A stretch of DNA of 64,000 nt. Origin: Lineus longissimus. Lineage: Eukaryota > Nemertea > Pilidiophora > Heteronemertea > Lineidae. The translations under genes were made by a program, and so were the position numbers. Shown here one piece after another: positions 33,573-44,612 of this stretch. The notes below the pieces were generated by a model, which saw nothing but the letters and a program-made list of their open reading frames with translations, ran no database searches and had not been told where the DNA came from. Position 1 is the first letter of the stretch. Every line of letters begins with the position of its first letter. The stretch spans positions 12,212,001 through 12,276,000 of the forward strand of contig NC_088316.1 in the NCBI RefSeq assembly GCF_910592395.1. The letters are read 5' to 3'.

Positions 33573-33622
33573 AAATGCACTTACAAGGCCTAGTATATAT
33601 TACTGGCCTTGTAAGTGCATTT
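33573..33622. repeat. Perfect hairpin, 18-bp arms
   Basis: AAATGCACTTACAAGGCC at 33573-33590 is exactly inverse to 33605-33622, around an AT-rich 14-bp loop. It lies at the downstream edge of the possible exon 33623-33802. Confidence 0.9.
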
Positions 33623-33802
33623 ATATATACTACTTTCTTCTGGTGTCAGCAGACCAACGCTTGATTCAGTATCGTACTGTGCATACTCTTTAGGTGAGGA
33701 AGGGTTGTCCATCATTTTTCTTACCAGTGGTAAGATGTTGACTCCAACCAAAGAATGCCTCTTCTTCAGGGTGGTTGGAAAAACCATTTTCTGAAAACAC
33801 AA
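33623..33802 (-). CDS. Possible coding exon, unrecognised
   Basis: On the minus strand a good acceptor (TGTGTTTTCAG) precedes AAAATGG, and the ATG at 33789 opens about 50 residues of protein-like composition (KKRHSLVGVNILPLVRKMMD, then EYAQYDTESSVGLLTPEES). The frame then runs into the hairpin. No partner exon could be joined with confidence. It may belong to the same minus-strand transcription region as the 60-residue gene. Confidence 0.3.
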
Positions 33803-35180
33803 ATTATAACCTATAGCGGGAAATCGTACTAAGTGTCCCCAAAATCAAATGTCCTGCATAAGGCACACCCCTCTTTCTATAAAGGTAGTGAAACATGAGG
33901 ACTAAGCTCGGGAATTTATAGTGTTATGAAAAGAAAGCGATCCTACGATCCAAGAAAGCCTAATCTGCCCATTGCAGGCCTTTTGCACGCATGAGTACCC
34001 ATCCGCCATCTTGCACAATAACGCGTATTAAACTACAACCACCAACGCTGTTCCGCGCCAATAATTCCACAGAACTGCCTGCACTTTCTGTCACTGTTTT
34101 CAAGTTGAAACAGCGAAGTTTTTTAAGTTTAGAACTTGGCGCCTTGAGTAGATTCGCGCCTTTTGATGTCACGTGACGACGCCATCTCGAGCACGCTTTT
34201 GCCCGATTCTCTTGAGAGACAGAGTCGTATTCCGGGACCAGTCCGCCCTTCTTTCCCGTTTATTCATTGTTATCAAAGCTACTGACGGAGGCAACAGAGG
34301 TAAATGAATAATATGATAGAAATCACTACGGACCGCAGGTGGTCTTAATCAGGTGTTTTATGAGGTGCCTTGAGCATAGCCTGAAGCGAATTGGTTTCTA
34401 ATTGCAACGACAGATGGCAGCACCTTCCGGAACCGGAATTGAAGTGACAGAATGTAAACACGAAACAAAATTGCCAGAAATAGATTTCTGTACACTTTAC
34501 TACACCTTTATGGTACTTTAATGACATTTACTTGCTCTGTACTTAGGCCCAGTCAAGGTAATTAGTGAATACGAAGAATATTCAAGTGTTTATACTAGCG
34601 GATTTCTGCTGTAATGGCTGCAGTACACAAGGTTGTGTACTCGGATCACATGCATTGTGTGTGTTGTTCAATGTATCAATGTATAGACCATCCCTTGGTA
34701 ATTTAGAGGGATGTTAGGTAATCCTTGAGACTGTCAAATAGTTCCTTGGACTTTGAAGTGAATTAGGCTACAGGTCATGCCCAAATTTTCCATGACAGTT
34801 TCGTCCTTTCAGCTAGGCTCCCTGTAGATTTCCTTTCTTTTGTATCCTTGGTATCTGGCTGTGTTGCATTTTACTTATCTTCCCTATATTTTTGTATCTT
34901 TCAGTTTTTACGTGATCTGTGGAATGACGTAAATAATAAACCATGTAAACGAAATGAGAATTGTTAAGTTACTGGGCTGATGCCGCCACACTTTCTATTT
35001 TGCCCCGGTAGAATGAAATAGGCCCTAGCAGCCCGGATATAAAATAACCACCCAAATCATGCAACATCTAGAGGTCGACAATACCCTACACAGCAGATGA
35101 AGAGCAAAAATTATGGGCATCAGTTTACCAGGACTAGACCCCTTATGTTTTTGGTCCACCCAGGGTGTAAACAAACTGCC
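33803..35180. other. Repeat-poor DNA, possible promoter zone
   Basis: 33960-34230 is GC-richer with CACGTG and CpG motifs, promoter-like for the minus strand. 34345-34550 and 34600-35030 hold nothing I recognise. Confidence 0.3.
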
Positions 35181-35668
35181 TATACTACAATCAAGATGTA
35201 CAGACCGGGGGAGCTGGCGGTACGTACCCATAAGTCTTTGCGGTAGTCTCGCGCGTACCGGATATAACCCATCAAGCTTTTCTCCTTCAGAGAAATACTG
35301 CGTTGCGCTAGGCTGTGAACAAAATTAACGTTCGACCAATGAGAAAGCCACATTACCCTGCATACGAGGTTGGACGCGTGATCACTTAGTGACAAGTAAA
35401 ATAGAATCAGACCACATGTTTCTATATGTCAGAATGCTGCCGTTTGCGCTGTAGTACACGTGTGTTGTCCAAATTTTCGATTTCAAGCAAGTTTAAGGCC
35501 AACCTCGTGTCCACCAGACTAATGCATAATTGGCAGTTGAGCGCAACGCAGTATTTCTCTGAAGGAGAAAAGCTTGATGGGTTATATCCGGTACGCGCGA
35601 GACTACCGCAAAGACTTATGGGTACGTACCGCCAGCTCCCCCGGTCTGTACATCTTGATTGTAGTATA
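35181..35668. repeat. Perfect inverted repeat, 129-bp arms
   Basis: 35181-35309 is the exact inverse complement of 35540-35668, as far as I can read base by base. The spacer is 230 bp. No coding content. Perfect arm identity implies recent formation, gene conversion, or an assembly fold-back. Confidence 0.9.
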
Positions 35669-36095
35669 TTGTTCTCAGGTAGAAAACCAAAAATATCTGG
35701 AAAACAGATCGACGACACCCACTTTTTCCTCATGAGTTCAGTTAAAAAATCATTCTAGCAATATACACATAGAAGGGCCTACCTGCCACGTTTCGATAGA
35801 TGTTTCACACTATAAGACCAACAGGGCAAACGTGCATACAACTAACTATACAAAACATAATGCATAGCATAGACCGACTAGCCCTAGGCACAACACGTCC
35901 CGCAATATCTGAGTTTGAGACCCACCAACCTCCAAAAATTGGCCCTCCTGCCAATTAAAATGGCCCCTCACGCCATCAACTATCAAACGGCCCAACAATG
36001 CCCAGGAAATGTGGCCCCTCTCGCCAAAAGAAAATAAATACTTTACCTAAAAATCGGGAAAATAATGAACCGGAGACGAAACCGGGGACGTGGCT

Positions 36096-36347
36096 TTAAT
36101 ACTTGACTTGCCAAACTCAGCTCGACGCCGAACTGCAGCGCCACTCGCGGACAAAGATAGAACAACTCGACATTTTTTTCACCGGTTTTCTCGCTGCGCA
36201 TGCGTACCAGCGGAAATCAACAAAAGATGACGCTGGTACGCATGCGCAGCGAGAAAACCGGTGAAAAAAATGTCGAGTTGTTCTATCTTTGTCCGCGAGT
36301 GGCGCTGCAGTTCGGCGTCGAGCTGAGTTTGGCAAGTCAAGTATTAA
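36096..36347. repeat. Near-perfect palindrome, 117-bp arms with 18-bp loop
   Basis: 36096-36212 and 36231-36347 are exact inverse complements around a loop at 36213-36230. A transcript would form a very long hairpin. The open frames across it are an artefact of symmetry. Confidence 0.95.
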
Positions 36348-37071
36348 TACACGGCGGCGTCTAAGATCGAAATGGCCGAGAGAAATGTATTCTCGCGAGA
36401 TCTCGCTTAGGGTGGAAACTGACTCTAACACTTTCCGAGCAACTTAAAAACTCGGCAGAAGTGTAGAATCCCCCGTCGGAAGTTCCTCCGCTTTTTTTTC
36501 AGGAGTGAATCGGTTGTATAGTCAAGTTAGTTCGTCGATTGGTCGGATGGTCGAGCGGTCGATTGGTCGGGTAGTGACGTCACCCAGAGCGGATGACGTC
36601 ATTCGGGCCCGCTTGACGTCACTTCGCACACCAGGGAGTCGTCTTTGTGACGTCGTCACGTCACGTCGCCTCGTCACGTCAGCGAACAGTCTCCGGCGGA
36701 ATTCCGGCCTGACTTTACAATCCGGTGGTCCATTTCGGACTGCAGGGAAGTTTATTCTCTGCATTATTTCCGATGTATTTGTCTATCTACTAATAGAACT
36801 TCGAGCTCCTGTGTCGTGCCAGAAAACTGTTAGACGATTGGGCCTACCATTTATTAGAATATAGCCCCGATCTGCGCCCCGACTCGATAGAGTACAAAGA
36901 CAAGCAGGAGAACGCTGCATGGTGGATTGAATCCATAGCTGATAGTAATTATCATCTCGCGACCAGTCCAGATAGGAGACTGACGCCAATAAACATGTTG
37001 AGACCGGAGCGACGGGGTTTCCACTACCGGTACTTTCAGGTTAGCACGCTGCCGGTCACCTGACAACTTGA

Positions 37072-37325
37072 CCACCCGACCAATCGACCAATCCGCCCCT
37101 CGGCCTCATCCCCTACCGACCAATCGACCACCCGACCAATCGACCACCCGACCAATCGACCACCCGACCAATCGACCACCCGACCACCCGACCACCCGAC
37201 CAATCCACCATCCGACCAATCCACCACCCGACCAATCCACCACCCGACCAATCCACCACCCGACCAATCGACCATCCGACCAATCGATCAATCCACCTCG
37301 ATCATCCCTACCAATCGACCACCCC
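37072..37325. repeat. 16-bp satellite (CGACCACCCGACCAAT units)
   Basis: About 15 units of a 16-bp repeat with CGACC/CCACC variants. The inverse motif (CGATTGGTCGG) appears at 36536-36574, so the pair may mark the ends of one element. The Pro/Thr/Asn-rich and Trp/Gly-rich frames here are repeat artefacts. Confidence 0.9.
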
Positions 37326-37379
37326 TCATCCCCTATTATAATAACTCCATGCCCCTACGGCTCTGCTATTCAGTGCAAT

Positions 37380-37580
37380 TGATTCCGGGACTACTTTTTA
37401 TATTTTTTATTTTCATTTTTATTTTTTACTGCGCTACTTTTGACGGGGGATTCTACACTCCTTCCAAAAACTCTTATCTTCCGAGAGCATTTTGGAGTGA
37501 GAGCGCTTTTGAACATTGTATTCAGTGGGAAAGGCGCTATGTTAAAGATATAATTTCTTTCATTCATTCATAGGGTGGCA
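37380..37580 (+). repeat. SINE-like 3' end
   Basis: AGCGCTTTTGAACATTG, then GGCGCTATGTTAAAGATA followed by a CATT-rich tail, resembling invertebrate SINE tails. No tRNA-like head found. Confidence 0.3.
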
Positions 37581-38094
37581 CTCCACAACGATGTCAAGGG
37601 TAGCGTCAAATAGGCCCCCGGCAACCAACACAAAGGCATTGATTCAGTTCCTGCTTAGGCAACCATACATCACAGGCACCATAATCTATACATTTCTGGG
37701 TTCGTCTGAATCCAGAGAAGAATTCAACGGCATTTTCATTGCATTTAATTCGTAAGTGCACCGATATATGGCGCCACATTTGACACCACTTGGATCCTGA
37801 AAATGGTAAAGAATTTACCAAGAAATGGCACGATGTGTGCGATCTTCAAACGGGCCTAAATCGATTCAAAATGAATGATTTGGGAATTACATTATCACCA
37901 GCAGATGGCTAAATGCATCTGGTTTCATTATTTGATGTGAAAACATGGGGTCATGTAGGTTATTTTTCGCTATATGGCCTAGAATTTGAACGAGCATAAT
38001 TGACACTCGCACAACTACGCCCAACCTCGCGGAGCAGATGGAAGGTATGTTACATATTGAGGCCAAACTGAGGCTTGAGACCCGCTTCAAATGG

Positions 38095-40000
38095 CACACA
38101 GATGCTAGCCTCATAAAATCACCAAAGATCGCTCTGCACATGGAAGTTATGACCAGGGCGTCAAAGTAAATACTATTTGGATCAGGATGGACCCATTCAT
38201 GAACATGGAAACAGCCTGCGTCTCAATAACTACATTTCTTTGGGGGGGGGGGTAGGGGGACAAAACATCCCCACTGTGTAGTGCCACCTAGACCACGCGA
38301 CGCGGCGTGGCCTCGGACACCTTTGTTTTAGATGACCCGTTGATATCTCGCTGATGTCAGACCTGCCCTGACCCGATTGTCATTAAATGCAATCGATGCA
38401 GTGTATGCATTCTTGGTTGACTTTTGCCTAACCTCAGCCCTGCCACTGCGGTAATTACTTAACTGCAGCTATGCGGGTAACACTGATCAGAATGAATTTG
38501 CATAAGAAACTTGGAGGGTTAACTCATCATTCAGATTCCAAGGTTTTGTTGAGGGATCTCGGTGATAAGCCGATATTGAAACATTTCAAGTTCCTAAATT
38601 AAAATTCAATTTAGATAAAAACGGAATATTCTTGGAATGTTCATGTCGTTGAGATGAGAGACGATTTTCTCCTGTGTTTAGATCCTTTTCTTACTGCAAA
38701 TGACTGTAAGCTTGATGTCAAACAGAGTTGCATGTCCGTCAGGGGGGAGATTATCAAAATTAGGAGGTAAAGTCAAAGGGAGGGACCAGCCGTTCATCGT
38801 CCATTCCGGCCATATACCGTATCTTTATCTCAATGCATGGTTATTACACTGTGGAGACACGGATTCAGAATTTGTCATTGTGTCATTGAGCCAATCCTAC
38901 TCAAGAGTTTGTTGGTTCACACATGATGGCCTGATAAAATCGCCAAAGCATCCTCTGTACATGGAAACTAAGATCATGGCGTTAAAGTAAGTAGTAGAAC
39001 ACAACACGATAGACCCACTCATGGCCATGGAAACGGCCGGCGGCATCTAAAGAACTATTCTTTTAGGGGGATACGAAGTGGCGAGTTGTATCCACTGGCT
39101 AATGAGACCCAAACCTAGAGGCTAAGGTCTCATTAGGGAGTTGGTTTTTTTATTCATGCGCCCCCCCCCCCCCCCCCGCTCACAGTAGTTCCTAAAATCA
39201 TTGATTTCTCGGTCCTCACAGTATGTCAATGTTGATTCAGCAGTTGTTTTGGCAAAGACATGTTTTTTTTGGAGTTTCTGAAACCTAGAGCGCTACTCAA
39301 TAGGCGGCTAACAAGAAACTACGCATTTTTACTGTTGTTGCCGACGTATGTGTACACTGAACTTGGGATGTGTGTCGGCCCCGTGTTGAAATGCCGTCCA
39401 GTGCCAGTTGGTGCGTTTTTCGCTGATTTGTGCAAAATTCAACATATCTCAAAAGTTCAATGGTTGACCCTCGATTTTTTTTTGATTTTTGTGTAGCGTT
39501 AGCAACTGTCTTTCATGAGAGAATGGTCACTGTAAGAATTATTCGGAAGAAATGTATAATATTTTGAGTTTTTCGTAATTGTCCGGCCAAATTGGCAATA
39601 TTGCCATTTCGGATGGTGAACAGAGCTAGGAATGCGACGCTTATGATTTATTTAAAGAAATAAAATGCCCGATTTAACATCCTGCAGAATCAGGGGAATC
39701 GGACGTTTCCAATGATATACGACACAAATGGGTTGTCCTCATGCATTCACTTTGGAAACGCATTTTAAAATAGATGTTACGTCCTGTTAAATGGGTCACG
39801 TCATCATCGCGTACATTTGGGAAAAACTCCCTAACGAGACCTAACAAACTGAGTCCCAAGTTCACAGAAGAAAAATCGCCAAACGCATCATTTGTACATG
39901 GAAACTAAGACCATGACGTTAAAGTGAATGGTTTTTGGAACACGATAGGCCCATTCATATGTCCGTTCGGAGAAGGGGGCCGTATAAAATGGGGGGGGGG
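38095..40000 (+). repeat. Three dispersed copies of a ~115-bp repeat
   Basis: Copies at about 38105-38220, 38930-39050 and 39865-39965 share AAAATC(A/G)CCAAA, TGTACATGGAAACTAAGA, CATG.CGTTAAAGT and AGGCCCATTCAT-type blocks. Each is followed by a G-run (38243, absent in copy two, 39991). No coding potential. Confidence 0.6.
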
Positions 40001-40173
40001 GGGGGGTATATACAAAGTAGACCTCTCGTCTCCACTGGCAAATGAGACCTAAGGAATGACGTCAAGTTTACCTTTTGGGTTTTCCCAGTTTTCTCTTTCT
40101 CCTAGTTCTTGTTTGTCATATCAGAAAGCGATCACGGCTCCGCACCCCGATTTTCAACAAGATAGTGTAATAT

Positions 40174-40400
40174 TCAGAGTCGAAAAAGGTAAAGTGCAGT
40201 ATGTACTTCATCTTGGCTGATAGTGTTCTCATGAGAAATAAGCGTTGCTTCATCAATAACTTCCCTTATTAACTGATCGTCTTCCCCACCATTTTTGCCC
40301 GTACACTCAACACTGGCCACAGTCTTCCTGCATGAATGTCTATACACTACAGCCTTGTTCTTGCAATTTTGCCTTTTGTGTGTAGCTATGGCACGTTGGT
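40174..40400 (-). other. Protein-like open stretch, unassigned
   Basis: A minus-strand frame with charged, protein-like composition (NCKNKAVVYRHSCRKTVASV, then EDDQLIREVIDEATLIS). No start, splice partner or family could be identified. Upstream it runs into C-rich repeats. Confidence 0.2.
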
Positions 40401-41309
40401 ATGAACTTGAAATTTGGTACACATGACTCCCTACGTCATAAATTAAAGAGTAAGCTCTAGTGAACTCACACAACTGTTTGACATGGGGGAGCCCCCCCCC
40501 AAACCCCGTCCTTCTGACATATTTAGCCAGTACATCCCCCAAACCCCCTCCCCGTTCTCTGAGAGTGACATGTTTTAGCCACTACATTGGGGGAAGGCCC
40601 CCTAACCCCCCCCCCCCATTGGACTCTAAAAATAGAATTCCTTGGAGATGCTGAACCATAAGGCCCCATAAAGAAATAGTCCCCACCCGCCCCGGTAGCT
40701 GTCTCATATCTGCTGACAGATGCAGCTCTTTGTGGTGAAATAATAATTGAATTTTCCACTTGCTGGCCTAGATATTTGTGTATGTTTCTTCACCAGTTAG
40801 TTAACAACGAATTTTTGTAGCTTGTATATTTTTAATTGTTTTAAACGCGTTTTTTTGGATTCGTTTGGCGCCAAAATCAAGATTGGCAAATTTACAATCC
40901 TGACACTAGATGTGCTGATGTCGTTCTGGCACGGTAGATGCTAAATCGGATAGCCAGGTGGTACGGGAACTCCTGCACCCTGACCACATGACCTACATCA
41001 AGGAATTCCTCTATGGGTCAAGTTTGGCAGAGTTACCAGAAATCACGTGAAGGCCCCCCCCCCCCCAATAATTGCGTCACGAGGAAGGAAACAATGGGAT
41101 GGGATTCACATCCGACGTCGTAACTGTGGGTGCGTCATAAATGCAGGATCGGCCAACGCGTGGCCCATATGGAATGCGACAAAACTGTACCGGAACAAGA
41201 ATTGTAATGGGTCTGCACAAATCTTTTCAGATTCGATGGACATGATGGATATGTGCATTTTGTTTACACTTTACATACAGTGTATACGTAACCATTAGAC
41301 TCACCACGT

Positions 41310-41700
41310 TGTGTGAATTATAACCTTTGACACCGAATTTCGGTCCGATCTGATTCTCGACTTGGCCACCAGGGGGCCAAAACTAAAAAAGGTAAAAAGT
41401 GCAATTGCTCGCTTATTAGTGACTTGTTCTCGATGATATTTAAGGTATGTACTCCAAGCAAGGATACATCACATATCCTACAGGTTTTTGATTGGACCTT
41501 TCTTTCAAGATCACAGAGGTCAATTGACTGGCGTAAATTGGCTGTTTGACTTTGAGTGTAAATGGCACGTTTCTTAACCACTAAGGCTAACAACTTGAAA
41601 CTTGGTACACATGACCCTCTAGGTCAGATAACCTCTGATACTGAATTTCGGTCCAATATGATCCTTGACTTGGCCACCAGGGAGCCAAAACTGAAAAGGT
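41310..41700 (-). repeat. Family-A units, inverted
   Basis: Two units on the minus strand (TTGGCCACCAGGGGGCCAAAA at 41361; second at 41671) without terminal motifs. Confidence 0.75.
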
Positions 41701-43739
41701 TCTCGAGCATTTTCACGCATTAGCTTTGGTCCTAAATCACATGAAAACGCGTATTTTTGGATTTACCAAAAAGAAAAAAATTTTAAATCACGGTTTTTAG
41801 TGATTTGGGGCTCTGGTTTGAAATATTTTTTAAGGTGTGGCCTCAAGTGCTTGGAGCAAATCCTGTGCTAATTACTGACTTTTATTCATTGATAAAATAA
41901 ATGAGGTGAGTTCTTGTAGAAAGAGGTGATCCCAGCCTTTCCAGTGGTGAACAGCACCAGTTGGTCATTCTTTGATAAGTGCCTTGACTTATGCGTGAGT
42001 CTACTGTACATGTAGACACCGGGCACCTGAACATATTAAGAAAACTGAGGTCAATATGACCTACTTTTAAGGTGTACGTAGGTCAGGTCATGAAATCCAA
42101 TGTCTGCACTTTGTGATCTTCAAAATTACATCATTGATTGATATGATGTGATCAAGCTTAACATAGAGCTTAACATTTTGACCTTGACCTAGTTTCCAAG
42201 GTCAGAAAGGTCAAACTCTAAAATTTCACTGAAAGTGGCACGTTTTGACACTTATATTCTCTTTGTCACAGATTCTTCGAATCTTAGAGTTATACCTACA
42301 TTGGGTATCTGTACATGTTGACCCAATTTGTGTCAATTGTGGCCTAAGACTTAGTTTTCGAGTTCAAATATCAATTTAACCTCCTTGTCCCATTTCATCT
42401 ACTACTAAATGTTTCCCAGGTGAGTAAAATGCCCCCAGGGACATTTCATTATCTATTTTTTGAGTCAATAGGCATGTGCAGGGAAATGTGCATGTATACG
42501 AACATCATCCTGATTTACCCCTGATTTCCTCAAAATGTTATGTATGACATTGAACAAAATTGAATAATATCTGCATCAAAGTTGCAGTACCCCTAACCCT
42601 AACCCACCCCCAGATTCTGGTGGTGACGCAGCATGTGACATAGGGGTGTTACTAGGGTCTACGGTGCATCCATATTGAAATGCTGATCAAGCAGTCCCCG
42701 GATAAGGAGGTTGACGATTCTGATGAAAGAGACACCTAAAGACAGTGAGAGTAGCTTAAATCCGGGTTGAATATATTTTCAATACAGCAAACCTGATGCC
42801 GATTGTGTTTTAAATGACGTAGGTGCTTTGGCTCGATATTCAAAAAGGGTTATGGGGAGCCGTATTCATCAACCATGGGAGTCAGCCTCGCTCGGTTAAC
42901 TGACCGGGATATACGGTCATGGGAGCTATAATATTAAAATGTATAAAGTGTCTGTGAACTTCCCTTGCAATATGTTTCGATGGTGATCTACGCACAACAT
43001 GTAGGTTACAGGCCTATGCCCTATTATAGACAATGCATAGCTATACACTAATCGTACATGTTGTAGATGGATATGACTCATCGCTATACCATGTAAGCTT
43101 ATACATAAAACACATACAGATTAAAACTGACCTGGTTAGTTTGCATTTACAACTACACAAGGGAGCGAACCCGCCCTTCTGACCAGGCCCGAGAGTGCGC
43201 GATGAGGCGAGTCTCGGGTGAGTTCAGATAAAGTTCGTTCAGATGAGAAAAGTCATCTTTACATGGTGTTTTTTAACTGAACTGGTCTCGATCCCGATCA
43301 AACATGCATTGTGTAAAGAGGCCTTCTATTTCTGGAACATCTTGAGTATAAATCAAAGTATTGAGGATGACAGTCACTGGTGCTTGTTATTGACTCGGTG
43401 ACTAACATATGGCCTGGAAAGCGAGGTCTATCTATATATCCCGGTTACATGACATGACACCATTTTCCCGATCAACTTTCATTTTGATGAGTCAGTAGTT
43501 TGCGACACTACCAAGTCTTCTTCAGGACTGTACCAGAGAAATCTTCTTCATGACTGCACCAGAGGTAAGCCTATACTGTGAGGATTATGAAGTTTAGTTT
43601 TTACTTCAGTACTATTCTAATCGCCCCTTTAAGGCAGCAGCAGACGGGCCTGCATCGTTTTAAAAAATATATCTTTTGCTTTCCAGACAGTAACAGGGCC
43701 GGTGTTGGACTTATAAGGGTTTCACACCCTTGTCACTGG
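41701..43739. other. Degenerate repeat and unassigned DNA
   Basis: 42020-42270 holds TTGACCTTGACC...AAGGTCA units related to 52840-53170. The remainder has no recognised gene. A possible untranslated exon of the TIR-STING gene ends at a donor GAG|GTAAGC at 43564/43565; this is speculative. Confidence 0.35.
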
Positions 43740-43769
43740 GGGACAGGAATCCAGGTAATTTAGACAAAA

Positions 43770-43928
43770 GTAAATTGGACAATGGTAATCTAACCAAGGT
43801 AAATTAGACAATGGTAATCTAGACGATGGTCATTTTAGACAATGGTAATCTAGACAATGGTCATTTTAGACAATGGTAAATTAGACAATGGTAAACTAGA
43901 TACAAAGATAAGTAAATTAGACAATGGA
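43770..43928 (+). repeat. Tandem repeat of ACAATGGTAATCTAG type
   Basis: About eight degenerate 15-25-bp units built on TTAGACAATGGTAA / TAGACAATGGTCATTT. Confidence 0.85.
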
Positions 43929-44553
43929 GTACTATCTTATTAGGAAAGATATTCTCTTTGGGAGTTGGCATGATCTTAGCCTTAAGTTTTACTTGGTCAC
44001 AACACTATGTTCGTAACCAGAAGTGTCGATAATAGGAATGGGCGGCTTTAATATTACTTCATCATGTTTGTTCTTCTTCTAGTTCATCAGTTGACTATTT
44101 TGCTGTCACATGTTCAGTGCTTTGTCAATTTCATTTCAGCTCTTAGATGGTAGAAAAACGTGTTATTTGTTATTTTTAGTACGCACAAGTCCTGACGTGA
44201 AAAACCTTTCCCGCCAAGTGAGTGCACACCAAGATCTGAGTTCACGTTGGTCACCCTGCTATTATGACGCAACGTCATTTCCATTATCGTCGCAGTAGTG
44301 GGGTAATCGAGTGCCATCAGCGTGACGTCATCGTGTAGGTTTTTCATCACCGTGCATCGATCCATACAAAAACAATATTTCTGAAACAAATTGGGCACAC
44401 TGCAACTGAGGCCCCCTGGACACACCTCTGTTGTAGATAAGCAACCTGAGACAACATTGTTTCCTGAATTGCACCAAATATAGTTTGGCTGTTGAACCTT
44501 AGTCCTTTGTTAGTGCAATACAAATGTATGTGTTGTTTTTAATTCTGCTTCAG

Positions 44554-44612
44554 AATCTGAATGACTTGGACTTGATTGTGCTGCACCGCTGATTTCCCGA
44601 TATTTGATCACC
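44554..44612 (+). promoter_or_regulatory. 5' UTR segment of the TIR-STING gene
   Basis: The polypyrimidine-CAG acceptor at 44541-44553 shows that the first coding exon carries spliced 5' UTR, so the promoter lies further upstream. A TGACGTCA (CRE-like) occurs at 44323-44330. Confidence 0.5.

Noticed and set aside
36117-36431. 104-residue minus-strand frame
   Set aside because: It crosses the exact palindrome and reads both arms; no splice or domain support.
37036-37382. Trp/Gly- and Pro/Thr/Asn-rich frames
   Set aside because: Products of the 16-bp satellite.
42592-42610. CCCTAACCCTAACCC telomere-like motif
   Set aside because: Only two units, embedded in ordinary sequence; not a telomere or a clear interstitial array.
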